Part shown: in pieces, positions 27,342 to 35,631 of the stretch
Layout: every line of letters begins with the position of its first letter
How positions within the stretch are numbered: the stretch's first letter is position 1
From: Chloroflexi bacterium OLB14
GTDB taxonomy: Bacteria; Chloroflexota; Anaerolineae; Anaerolineales; Villigracilaceae
Direction: 5' to 3'
Assembly (NCBI GenBank): GCA_001567105.1
Contig: LMZR01000022.1
Coordinates: 19,558 to 83,557, forward strand
DNA: 64,000 bases
Program-made: the position numbers and the translations under genes
Notes under the pieces: model-generated
The model's database searches: none
Told to the model about the DNA's origin: nothing
Seen by the model: only the letters and a program-made list of their open reading frames with translations

Positions 27342-27569
27342 ATGCCCCGTATTAAATGTCATTACGCTGATTGTGTTTTTCTGGATGAGGGTTTTTGTTC
27401 TGCCGCCGCTATCGAACTAGACCCCGACACTGGCTGTGTGACCTACTCACCTGCTGATGGCTCAGCCGCCAAAGATGACGATTGGGATGACGAAGATGAT
27501 GTCGACGAGTGGGATGATGAAGATGGCGATGACGACGATGACGATTGGGACGATGAAGACGAATTTTAA
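27342..27569 (+). CDS. Small Cys-rich protein with an extremely acidic tail
   Basis: 75 residues. The N-terminal 35 residues carry four Cys in the arrangement C-x4-C-x7-C-x11-C (IKCHYADCVFLDEGFCSA, then TGCVTYSP), which resembles DUF1540-type modules. From about residue 47 the chain is nearly all Asp, Glu and Trp (DDDWDDEDDVDEWDDEDG and more). AGGAGGATGTTGC precedes the ATG. It is 12 nt after the VKOR gene and followed by a terminator. The first part may bind a metal; the tail could be a cation or protein binder. Function unknown. Confidence 0.75.
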   Translation: MPRIKCHYADCVFLDEGFCSAAAIELDPDTGCVTYSPADGSAAKDDDWDDEDDVDEWDDEDGDDDDDDWDDEDEF

Positions 27570-27601
27570 AATTTTCATCTCCACATTAACTCTTATTAAA
27601 C

Positions 27602-27633
27602 AAACAGCCTGCTCGGTAAAGAGCAGGCTGTTT
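27602..27633 (+). terminator. Rho-independent terminator
   Basis: AAACAGCCTGCTC-GGTAAA-GAGCAGGCTGTTT is a perfect 13-bp stem followed by GTTTAATTG. It closes the moeA-VKOR-small protein unit. Confidence 0.9.
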
Positions 27634-27691
27634 GTTTAATTGAATAAGCAAATCTTAAAAATAAATATCAAGTATCATGTAAAATAATCGC

Positions 27692-28688
27692 ATGACATCA
27701 AACATCCAAACTCAACTACAACAACTCGCCGAGCAATGTGATAAACGCACTTCGCTCTTCGATATAAACGTACTTGAAGAAACAAGCACCAACTTGACGC
27801 TAGGTGGAAGCGTGCTCGAGCAAAATCAAATAGATGAAGTTCAGCGCCTCTTTCCTGACCTGCAAGTTGATTCTGCTTCCGTCAACATTTTGCTTCGCCC
27901 CAACTTACCACACTTATATGTCGCCACAAATCTAACAGGTTTGTATGAGAAGCCAACTTTTGGAATGCCATTATCAAGTGAGTTGTATTACGGCACACAA
28001 TTAGAAATTTTAGCAGAAGAAAAAAAATTGGGTCTTCACCCGCCAAAGTGATGGATATTTAGGTTGGGCGTATAAACCATACCTCACAAATATAGACATC
28101 AAGCAAGCCACACATTTTGTGATTGCGCCTAGCATTGAAGTACATACTCAACCACAAGCAAATAGTGAAGTGCTTTCACGCATAGTCAGTGGCACAGGCG
28201 TAACAGTGGATGATGTGCAAAATGAATGGTCTTTAATTTCGGCAAACAAAACTGGCTGGGTGTTAACTTCTGCCTTACGAGCCATAAAAGATATTCCGCA
28301 ATCTGTAAATGAAAAAAGAAAAATGATGTTAGAAGATTCTGCTCGCATGATGGGCGTGCCCTATTTATGGGGTGGCACAAGTGCAAATGGGATTGATTGT
28401 TCAGGTTATGCGCGTTTGTTATATCGTTGGGTAGGGATTGAAATTCCACGCGATGCAGATATGCAAAGTTCAGCCTCTCAACGAGTGACAGAACCTTTTG
28501 AAATAGGCGATTTATTTTTCTTCGGTGAAGGTGATAGTGATAGAGATGTGACTCACGTTGGCATGAGCCTCGGCGGCTGGAAAATGATACATTCCTCACG
28601 CAGTCAGAATGGTGTGTATATAGATGATATTCAGCAAAAAGAATCGCTACAAAAAATTTTCATGCACGCAGGCTCGTTTTTGAGATAA
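27692..28688 (+). CDS. SH3/NlpC-P60 cell-wall hydrolase (one frameshift)
   Basis: The frame from ATG 27692 stops after LAEEKKLGLHPPK; losing one A of A8 28020-28027 continues as NWVFTRQSDGYLGWAYKPYL, giving about 331 residues. Order: an N-terminal domain of about 70 residues, two SH3-like domains (YVATNLTGLYEKPTFGMPLS; EVHTQPQANSEVLSRIVSGT), then NlpC/P60 with the nucleophile in GIDCSGYARLLY, His in DVTHVGMSLGG and a third polar residue near MIHSSR. No signal peptide is visible. It probably cleaves gamma-D-Glu-diamino-acid bonds in peptidoglycan. Confidence 0.87.
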
Positions 28689-28694
28689 TGAAAA

Positions 28695-30017
28695 TTACCC
28701 AAACAATCTCCCCAAGCCTTTGCCACCTGTCTTTTGAATCATCTTCATCATCTTTTGGGCTTCGCGGAATTGCTTAATTAACTTATTCACATCTTGCACT
28801 TCCATGCCAGCACCTGCGGCGATTCTTCGTCGGCGTGATGCGTTTAACAAATCAGGATCACGGCGTTCTTTCAACGTCATGGAGTTAATAATCGCTTCCG
28901 ATTGTTTGAAAGATTTTTCAACTAAAGTTGGGTCAACATTTCTGGCGGCTTGCCCCATTTGCCCTGGCAACATTTCCATAATTTGTGAAAGCGGTCCCAT
29001 CTTTTTCATTTGCTTCATTTGGTCAAGCCAATCTTCTAAAGAAAATTCACCTTTCATCATTTTCTTGGCTTGCTTTTCCATGGTTTGAGCATCGTACATG
29101 GCTTCGGCTTTTTCAATCAAGCCAATCATGTCACCCATGCCCAAAATGCGGGATGATAATCTCGATGGGTCATAACTTTCAAGTGCATCTAACTTTTCAC
29201 CCGTACCGATAAATTTAATCGGCACACCAGTTACCGAACGAATCGAAATCGCTGCACCACCACGCGAATCGCCGTCCATTTTAGTCAGCACAAGCCCAGT
29301 CAAATTAATTGCAGATTTGAATCCTTGTGCAATGTTCAAGGCTTCTTGACCAATCATCGAATCAATCACTAGCAAAGTATCAATCGGATTTGTCGCAACA
29401 GAAATCGCGCGCAATTCATCCATCAAATCTTCATCCATTTGCGAACGCCCAGCAGTATCCACGATGACTAAACTATAGCCACCTTTATCTGCTTTTTCGA
29501 CTGCTCTTTTAGCCAGTTGCGGTGGTGTGATGGAAACATCCGCTTCAACCTCGACGTCGAGTCGTTCGCCGAGTTGTTGCAATTGCTTAACTGCGGCAGG
29601 GCGATATGGATCACCTGCTACCAGCAAAACTCTCTCACCTTTTGATTTCATCAAACGTGCTAATTTACCTGAGGCAGTTGTTTTACCCGCACCTTGCAAA
29701 CCGACCATCATCACAACACGTGGTTTTGGACCTGTTAAATTTAATGGAGTAGGTTCACCTAATGTAGCAATCAATTCTTCATTAACAATTTTTATAACTT
29801 GCTGACCAGGATTTAACGCTTTCGATACTTCTGCTCCAATAGCACGTTCGCGCACTTTAGCAATAAAAGTTTTGACCACGCTAAAATGCACGTCGGCTTC
29901 GAGCAATGCTAAACGGACTTCTTTCATAGCGGCATCTACATCTGCTTCTGAAAGTTTTCCGCGCTTGCGTAAGTTATCAAATATTTGGGTTAATCGTCCA
30001 GTTAGGTTTTCGAACAT
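28695..30017 (-). CDS. ffh: Signal recognition particle protein Ffh/SRP54
   Basis: 440 residues from ATG 30017 (MFENLTGRLTQIFDNLRKRG), preceded by GGAG. N domain, then G domain with GLQGAGKTTASGKLA (G1), DTAGRSQMDEDL (G3) and VLTKMDGDSRGGAA (G4), then the Met-rich M domain (from about 325) with MKKMGPLSQIMEMLPGQM, which binds 4.5S RNA and signal peptides. The open frame extends 28 codons further upstream, but these run into the 48-bp repeats and are not Ffh-like. Confidence 0.96.
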   Translation of the reverse strand: MFENLTGRLTQIFDNLRKRGKLSEADVDAAMKEVRLALLEADVHFSVVKTFIAKVRERAIGAEVSKALNPGQQVIKIVNEELIATLGEPTPLNLTGPKPRVVMMVGLQGAGKTTASGKLARLMKSKGERVLLVAGDPYRPAAVKQLQQLGERLDVEVEADVSITPPQLAKRAVEKADKGGYSLVIVDTAGRSQMDEDLMDELRAISVATNPIDTLLVIDSMIGQEALNIAQGFKSAINLTGLVLTKMDGDSRGGAAISIRSVTGVPIKFIGTGEKLDALESYDPSRLSSRILGMGDMIGLIEKAEAMYDAQTMEKQAKKMMKGEFSLEDWLDQMKQMKKMGPLSQIMEMLPGQMGQAARNVDPTLVEKSFKQSEAIINSMTLKERRDPDLLNASRRRRIAAGAGMEVQDVNKLIKQFREAQKMMKMIQKTGGKGLGRLFG

Positions 30018-30082
30018 CACAACTCCATCATTACAAACATGATTATAAAAATTAATTGCTCTTAAGTTAATATAAATTTCAT

Positions 30083-30226
30083 AATCCCGTAGGGATGACA
30101 AGATTATAGAATATGTAGATTATCAATCACAATCCCGTAGGGATGACAAGATTATAGAATATGTAGATTATCAATCACAATCCCGTAGGGATGGCATAGC
30201 GATTCAAATCTATAACACCTGCGGGG
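30083..30226. repeat. Three tandem copies of a 48-bp CCCGTAGGG repeat
   Basis: Units start at 30083, 30131 and 30179, each with AATCCCGTAGGGATGRCA; the first two are identical over 48 bp (ACAAGATTATAGAATATGTA in the middle) and the third diverges after 18 bp. The identical spacers exclude a CRISPR array. The core CCCGTAGGG is itself palindromic. They fill the 420-nt gap between ffh and the MFS gene, upstream of ffh, and relatives occur at 30250-30275 and 63921-63980. Confidence 0.85.
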
Positions 30227-30249
30227 TTTGAATCAAAATCATTGTTAAT

Positions 30250-30275
30250 TCTATAATCATTTGACCCTACGGGAT
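30250..30275 (-). repeat. Inverted member of the CCCGTAGGG family
   Basis: On the minus strand this reads ATCCCGTAGGGTCAAATGAT and on into TATAGA, the same as the copy at 63921-63947 apart from one G. The rest of the gap to 30437 contains an AAGCAC / GTGCTTTTT hairpin (30350-30372) and the MFS promoter region, which I cannot resolve. Confidence 0.75.
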
Positions 30276-30437
30276 CATCGTTATTAACAATATCAATGAC
30301 TATATTCAAGTTAAGAAAAAAGCATTTTAGCGTGTACCAAGTTGAAGGTCAAGCACAGAGGCGGTGCTTTTTATCATCACAAAAAAAGTAAACTAGCATA
30401 TAATCTCATAAAATAAAAATCATCTTTTGGAGGAATC

Positions 30438-31817
30438 ATGGCAAATGAAACGATGGTGAACGACCGAAGAGAAATTAATGGCTGGGCAATGTATGATTGG
30501 GCAAACTCAGCTTTTAGCACCACAGTGGGGACTGTATTTTTAGGTCCGTATGTTGCAGGTTTAGCCAGAAGTGCGGCAGAGGCAATGGGGAGCGAAACAG
30601 TTTCATTTTTAGGAATTCCAGTTGCACCTGATTCGTTTTTGCCATATTGTATTTCGCTTTCAGTAGGTTTGCAGGTTTTGTTTCTTCCAATTTTAGGTGC
30701 AATAGCAGATTACTCTCATTTACGAAAAGCAATGATGCGTTTATTCGCAACCATTGGCGCTATTGCTACAATTTTATTATTTTTTGTTACTGGAAATTTA
30801 TGGTGGTTAGGTGGCGTGTTATATATGCTGGCTAATTTATCTTTCGGTGCGGCGATAGTTTTTTATAATGCTTACTTGCCCGATATTGCTAGTGAAGAGG
30901 AACGTGATCGCGTTTCATCGTATGGTTGGGCAATGGGTTATTTAGGTGGTGGAATTTTATTGGCGTTGAATTTAGCCTTTTTCATTTTCAGTGAAGACCT
31001 TGGCGTGCCTGCGGATTTAGCTGTGCGCATTAACTTAGCATCGGCTGGGTTGTGGTGGCTTGGGTTTTCATTTATCACATGGAGCCGTTTACGCTCTCGT
31101 AAAGCGGCGCGTGCTTTGCCTGCTGGTGAAACTTATGTAAGCATTGGGTTTAAGCAACTGAAGAAAACTGTAGGTGAAGTAAAAAAATTTCCTGAAACCT
31201 TGAAATTTTTACTAGCATATTTTTTGTATAACGATGGGATTCAAACCGTGATTGCAGTTTCTTCCACTTTTGCCGCCGCGCCTCTAATTCAAGGTGGGCT
31301 TGAGTTACCCCAAGATACTTTAATTGCTGTGATTTTGATGATTCAATTTGTGGCATTTGGCGGAGCATTGTTCTGGGGTAAGTTAGCCCAGTGGATTGGT
31401 GCCAAGCAAGCCATCATCGTCAGCTTGGTGATTTGGTCTGGCGTGGTGATTTATGCTTACAGTGGCATGAAGGGACCAAGTGCTACGACAGAGTTTTTTA
31501 TACTTGGTATGTTCATTGCCATTGTGTTGGGTGGGTCACAAGCTATCAGCCGAAGTTTATTTGCGCAAATGATTCCGAATGGCAAAGAAGCGGAGTTTTT
31601 CTCTTTCTATGAAATTAGCGAGCGTGGCACCTCATGGATTGGTCCGTTGGTGTTTGGGTTAGCAAATCAAATGTTTGGTAATTTGCGATTTGCCATTCTT
31701 TCTTTGATTTTCTTCTTTATATTGGGGTTGCTGTTATTACCTCGCGTAAATGTATCCAAAGCAATTGCAGATGCAAAAATTACAAGGCAGATTAATAAAA
31801 AACGACATGCACAATAA
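30438..31817 (+). CDS. UMF1/Atg22-type MFS transporter
   Basis: 459 residues, 12 predicted helices. The N-terminal signature NGWAMYDWANSAFSTTVGTV is diagnostic of the UMF1 family (vacuole effluxer-like), followed by SVGLQVLFLPILGAIADYS and, near the C-terminal half, GGSQAISRSLFAQMIPNGKE and AEFFSFYEISERGTSWIGP. Eukaryotic relatives export amino acids from vacuoles; bacterial substrates are not established. TTTTGGAGG precedes the ATG. The stop overlaps the next gene start by 11 nt. Confidence 0.9.
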   Translation: MANETMVNDRREINGWAMYDWANSAFSTTVGTVFLGPYVAGLARSAAEAMGSETVSFLGIPVAPDSFLPYCISLSVGLQVLFLPILGAIADYSHLRKAMMRLFATIGAIATILLFFVTGNLWWLGGVLYMLANLSFGAAIVFYNAYLPDIASEEERDRVSSYGWAMGYLGGGILLALNLAFFIFSEDLGVPADLAVRINLASAGLWWLGFSFITWSRLRSRKAARALPAGETYVSIGFKQLKKTVGEVKKFPETLKFLLAYFLYNDGIQTVIAVSSTFAAAPLIQGGLELPQDTLIAVILMIQFVAFGGALFWGKLAQWIGAKQAIIVSLVIWSGVVIYAYSGMKGPSATTEFFILGMFIAIVLGGSQAISRSLFAQMIPNGKEAEFFSFYEISERGTSWIGPLVFGLANQMFGNLRFAILSLIFFFILGLLLLPRVNVSKAIADAKITRQINKKRHAQ

Positions 31818-32886
31818 CCAATTAACAGAAAAACTTATTCGAGGGTCGGACCCTCTGGCTAAAATATTTTTTGATGTTTTCAAGTTCAAATATTACAGCA
31901 TGGCATTGTTTTTTGTAGTAACAGGCTTGCTGTATGGATATCTTATTCCTATTTTATTCAAAGTTCCACCCGTTTCAGATTTGGTTAGTATCATCAATAT
32001 TGTTTTAGTTTTCCCAGTGGCAGGTTATTATTACAACTATCAACCCAAAAGTATTTTGCGGGTGTATCAAAGCATTACGCGCTTTTTCAAAGAAGAGAAT
32101 GAAGCAAGTATTCCGTTTGAAAAAATTCGAAATTGGCATGCCAAGCCTATTTGGTGGCTAGTTGGTATGTTAATTGGCTTAATCAGCGCAGGGTTTGGGG
32201 TATTGGGCGTAATTAATGGCACCAATTATGTATGGCAGGGAATCAATCTAGTGCAAGTGATATTGGTGTATGGCACACGCTTTCTGGCAATGAGTATGAT
32301 TGGCATCATCGTCATGCGTCACATCGCTACATCTATTGCTTTGTATAGTGTATTTCAGCATACAATTTTCCCGCTCACATTAAATACCGACAAAATAGAA
32401 GTATTCAATAACACCAAAAGATTTTCACTAGAAATTATTGGTGTTGCGGCAGTTATTGCTCTTAATTTAGGTGTTCAACCATTAGTGATTGATGTCCCTA
32501 TTCTTGAATATTCATTTTATGTGGCGTTATATTTTATATTCACACCTCTCTCTTTTTTCCTACCGCTTTTACAAGTTCATCGCCGCATGGTGGTAATAAA
32601 GAACAACATGCTTGATAAACTTCACAAAGATTATCAGGAAGAAGCAGAAAAGCTACATGATTCACTCGCCAAAGACCAAAAGAAAGATTTATCTAGTTCC
32701 TATTTGAAGCAAACTGAAAGCATGGCATCTATCAAACAAGCAGTTGAGATTATTGAAAAATCGCCAGACTGGCCCTTTGAAGGTACAATTTTTTATCGGC
32801 TCATCATCACTATTCTTTCGCCGTTTTTTTTAGTCATCTTTGAAATATTTATCAACATTATTAGTAATATACTAACTGGAAGTTAA
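31807..32886 (+). CDS. Polytopic membrane protein of unknown function
   Basis: 359 residues from ATG 31807, which lies inside the last codons of the MFS gene. About seven helices; the N-terminal half has pairs of helices (ALFFVVTGLLYGYLIPILF, LVSIINIVLVFPVAGYYYNY), then a cytoplasmic stretch of about 70 residues before the last helix (KNNMLDKLHKDYQEEAEKLH) that looks like a coiled coil. No catalytic motif or known domain. The overlap suggests co-translation with the transporter. Confidence 0.7.
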   Translation: MHNNQLTEKLIRGSDPLAKIFFDVFKFKYYSMALFFVVTGLLYGYLIPILFKVPPVSDLVSIINIVLVFPVAGYYYNYQPKSILRVYQSITRFFKEENEASIPFEKIRNWHAKPIWWLVGMLIGLISAGFGVLGVINGTNYVWQGINLVQVILVYGTRFLAMSMIGIIVMRHIATSIALYSVFQHTIFPLTLNTDKIEVFNNTKRFSLEIIGVAAVIALNLGVQPLVIDVPILEYSFYVALYFIFTPLSFFLPLLQVHRRMVVIKNNMLDKLHKDYQEEAEKLHDSLAKDQKKDLSSSYLKQTESMASIKQAVEIIEKSPDWPFEGTIFYRLIITILSPFFLVIFEIFINIISNILTGS

Positions 32887-32893
32887 ATAAAAA

Positions 32894-32917
32894 TGGCTCA
32901 CGAAATTTCGTGAGCCA
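32894..32917. terminator. Bidirectional terminator between convergent genes
   Basis: TGGCTCACGAAA-TTTCGTGAGCCA is a perfect palindrome; ATTTTTT follows on the plus strand and TTTTTATTT on the minus strand. Confidence 0.9.
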
Positions 32918-32923
32918 AATTTT

Positions 32924-33466
32924 TTATTGTAAGTGTGAATTAAATAAATTTCTAAACTCATCTGCCGAAATAGGACCAATTAATTTTTGAATCAAATTTC
33001 CATTTGCATCTAAGAAATAAAATTCGGGTTGATACACAAATCCTAATTCGTTTTGAAAATTTTTTGTAGCGGGGTCGTCGGCATCTAAGTAAGTAAATTT
33101 CACGCGTCCAAAATATTCTGCTTCGAGCCCATGAACCATGGGCGCCATTTGACGGCAGGTACTTCAGGTGAAGCGAAAAAATTCGACTAACTGTAACTGA
33201 CCTGATGCCAACGAAACAGTAGATGGATCTGTGGCTTCGAGGCTATCTCCGCGAGATGTAGCGACTGGCAAAACTGCTGGAATTTGAGTCGCTTCAACTT
33301 GGGGGACGGTTGATTCTGTTGCAGGAGCAGAGTCAATGCCTGAGGTTGCGCTCGGCTGGACAACAGGTGCTTGTGTTTCTGTTGCAACGGCTGGGGAACA
33401 AGCAAAAAGTAGTAGTGCGGTCAGCAAGCAACAGGTCAAGAAAAAGAGGCGCTGGTGTTTTTTCAT
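32924..33466 (-). CDS. Thioredoxin-like lipoprotein with in-frame UGA at the redox cysteine (candidate selenoprotein)
   Basis: 180 codons from ATG 33466. Signal peptide and lipobox (LLLFACSP, Cys 23), a Thr/Pro/Ser linker to about residue 90, then a thioredoxin fold: QLQLVEFFRFT-U-STCRQMAP, MVHGLEAEYFGRVKFTYLDA, and the cis-Pro region VYQPEFYFLD. The UGA at 33166-33164 is in frame with both halves and stands where the first Cys of WCxxC-type motifs belongs, giving UxxC. A 7-bp hairpin with a GUU loop starts 20 nt after the UGA. Without recoding the gene would make only a signal peptide and linker. A C-to-A sequencing or real nonsense change is the alternative. Likely role: thiol-disulfide exchange outside the membrane. 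Confidence 0.75.
33127..33143 (-). promoter_or_regulatory. Candidate bacterial SECIS hairpin
   Basis: GCCCATG-GTT-CATGGGC, perfect 7-bp stem. The first loop base, G, is the 28th nt after the UGA (33166-33164). A 3-nt loop beginning G-U within 16-37 nt of the UGA matches the known bacterial SECIS consensus. The core CATGGTTCATG recurs at the second in-frame UGA (58857-58867). Confidence 0.6.
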
Positions 33467-33604
33467 CTTATCTCCATTTACTTTTTAATGATACTTATTT
33501 ATGCTAACATCTTACGAAATCTCATAAAACTCTAACCTCTTTGACGAGGCACACATCCTACGCTATACTTGTTTTATATCGCTCAAAATAAAGGAGATTT
33601 TCTT

Positions 33605-35251
33605 ATGGCTTTTAAATTAACTTACTCGACCATGTTCAACCCACCCGAAGCCTTGCACACAGGTTTTGATAAAGCAATTGCTACCTTGAAAAAAAATATG
33701 GGCAAAGAACATGCCATGTTTATTGACGGTAAAGATGTTTTTGCCGATGAAAAATTTGAAGACCGTTCACCTGTCAATCAAGATTGGGTTTTGGCAGTGA
33801 TGCAAAAAGGTAATGCTTCACACGCAAAGATGGCAATTGATGCGGCGCGAAAAGCATTTCCAGCATGGAGCAGAACTCCATGGCAAAAGCGTGTGCAATT
33901 GGTTCGTAAAGCCAGTGCATTAATTGAAAAAAGAATTTTTGAATTAGGCGCGGCAATGTCTTTAGAAGTTGGCAAGAATCGTATGGAGGCTTTGGGGGAT
34001 GTGCAAGAAACCGCAGACTTGATGTATTTCCCAGCACAAATGATGGAAGAAAACAATGGATTTGTAAAACCGATGTTGAAAGACCCATTAATTGGTTTTG
34101 ATTCTACAAATACATCTGTGCTTCGACCTTATGGTGTGTGGTTAGTTATTTCTCCGTTCAATTTTCCATTTGCATTGACTGGTGGACCAACTGGCGCGGC
34201 ACTTGTGGCTGGCAATACAGTTGTGATTAAACCCGCTTCAGATACTGCTTGGATTGTGCGTTTGTTTGTGGAATGTTTACGTGATGCAGGCATTCCAAAT
34301 GGTGTAGTGAATTTTGTAACTGGACCTGGCTCTACGTTAGGTCAAGCCTTAGTAGATAGCCCTGAAATTGACGGGACAACTTTCACTGGCTCATTTGATG
34401 TAGGTATGAAGTTGTATCGTGATTTTGCAAATCGCAATTACATTCGCCCTGTTGTTTTAGAACTCGGTGGTAAAAACCCTGCCATAGTTTCAAGGAATGC
34501 AAATTTAGAAGATGCTGCAACAGGTATTTATCGTTCTGCTTTTGGTTTGCAAGGACAAAAATGTTCAGCCGCATCTCGCATTTTAGTTGAAGAACCTGTT
34601 TATGATGAATTGGTTGCTAAATTAAAATCTAAAGTAGATGCTTTAGTAATTGGTGACCCAACTGAACGCGCAACGTATTTAGGTCCAGTGATTAATCAAA
34701 ATGCTTACAACGAATTCAAAGGTTATACAGAAGAGATTAATCAAGCAAGTGCAACCTTCTTGACTGGTGGAAATGTCAAATCTGGTGGCATGTTTAACAA
34801 AGGCTTTTACTGTGAGCCGACGCTTGTGACCAACTTGCCATTTAGTCACCGCTTGTGGAAGCATGAAATGTTCTTGCCAATTAGTATGATTGGCAAGGTC
34901 AGCAGTTTAGATGAAGCCATGCAAATTGCTAACGATGTCAATTATGGACTCACTGCTGGCTTCTATGGCAATCAAAAAGAAACTAACTGGTTCTTTGATA
35001 ATATTCAAGCAGGTGTGACGTATGCGAATCGTCCACAAGGTGCAACCACAGGTGCTTGGCCTGGTTATCAACCATTCGGTGGTTGGAAAGGCTCTGGCGC
35101 AAGTGGTAAAAATGGTGGTGGATATTATTACGTTCAACTTTACATGCACGAGCAAATTCAAACTTCAGTTAAACATGCAACAGCCAAAGTAGCGAAGAAA
35201 AAAGTAGTTGCTAAAAAGAAAGTTGCTAAGAAAACTGGGAAGAAAAAATAG
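33605..35251 (+). CDS. 1-Pyrroline-5-carboxylate-type aldehyde dehydrogenase with Lys-rich tail
   Basis: 548 residues from ATG 33605 (MAFKLTYSTMFNPPEALHTG), with GGAGATTTTCTT upstream. ALDH4/P5CDH features: VWLVISPFNFPFALTGGPTG, TFTGSFDVGMKL, LELGGKNPAIVS and the catalytic Cys in LQGQKCSAASRI; the end GGWKGSGASGKNGGGYYYVQ is the P5CDH form. Likely converts glutamate semialdehyde to glutamate in proline breakdown. After the normal end the protein adds AKKKVVAKKKVAKKTGKKK, a histone-like basic tail not expected in this family. A terminator follows; no proline dehydrogenase is in the window. Confidence 0.85.
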   Translation: MAFKLTYSTMFNPPEALHTGFDKAIATLKKNMGKEHAMFIDGKDVFADEKFEDRSPVNQDWVLAVMQKGNASHAKMAIDAARKAFPAWSRTPWQKRVQLVRKASALIEKRIFELGAAMSLEVGKNRMEALGDVQETADLMYFPAQMMEENNGFVKPMLKDPLIGFDSTNTSVLRPYGVWLVISPFNFPFALTGGPTGAALVAGNTVVIKPASDTAWIVRLFVECLRDAGIPNGVVNFVTGPGSTLGQALVDSPEIDGTTFTGSFDVGMKLYRDFANRNYIRPVVLELGGKNPAIVSRNANLEDAATGIYRSAFGLQGQKCSAASRILVEEPVYDELVAKLKSKVDALVIGDPTERATYLGPVINQNAYNEFKGYTEEINQASATFLTGGNVKSGGMFNKGFYCEPTLVTNLPFSHRLWKHEMFLPISMIGKVSSLDEAMQIANDVNYGLTAGFYGNQKETNWFFDNIQAGVTYANRPQGATTGAWPGYQPFGGWKGSGASGKNGGGYYYVQLYMHEQIQTSVKHATAKVAKKKVVAKKKVAKKTGKKK

Positions 35252-35278
35252 TCCGTTGATAATGGACGATAGATAAAT

Positions 35279-35311
35279 ATAAAAACGCTGACTTTGATGG
35301 TCAGCGTTTTT
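35279..35311 (+). terminator. Rho-independent terminator after the ALDH gene
   Basis: AAAAACGCTGAC-TTTGATG-GTCAGCGTTTTTATT, a perfect 12-bp stem including A/U pairs, with a T-run. Confidence 0.9.
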
Positions 35312-35348
35312 ATTGTGTGCGGTAAAATTAAGACGAGGAATCAAAACT

Positions 35349-35618
35349 ATGGAAAATGAAGACTCTTTCACTGTACGCGTGGGAACATTTTTCTTGATGA
35401 TTGGCTTAGGTGCCTTTGTCTTATTTGTTGTATCTGACATTGCTGAAAAAGTGAATTTTGATTATCTATTTGTAGCAGTGTTATTGATTGGTATTGGCTG
35501 GTATATGCGCCGAGGAAAACCCAAACCGCCGCCAGCAGGTAGATTCGCTTGGATTAAAAAGAAATTTGGCAAGGGTAACAGTAAACCCGTTGCGAAACCA
35601 AACTCAGAAGAAGAGTAA
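35349..35618 (+). CDS. Small membrane protein of unknown function
   Basis: 89 residues from ATG 35349. Two helices (VGTFFLMIGLGAFVLFVVSD and FDYLFVAVLLIGIGWYMRRG) are followed by a basic, Pro-rich cytoplasmic tail ending NSEEE. The 12 upstream in-frame codons lie next to the terminator and were left out. It is 13 nt before the CoA-transferase alpha gene and probably shares its transcript. Confidence 0.65.
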   Translation: MENEDSFTVRVGTFFLMIGLGAFVLFVVSDIAEKVNFDYLFVAVLLIGIGWYMRRGKPKPPPAGRFAWIKKKFGKGNSKPVAKPNSEEE

Positions 35619-35631
35619 AGAGAAATTTTTT

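Noticed and set aside
30083..30226. Possible CRISPR array (regular 48-bp spacing of CCCGTAGGG)
   Set aside because: The intervening sequence is identical between the first two units, only three units exist, and relatives are scattered elsewhere; this is a tandem repeat, not spacers.
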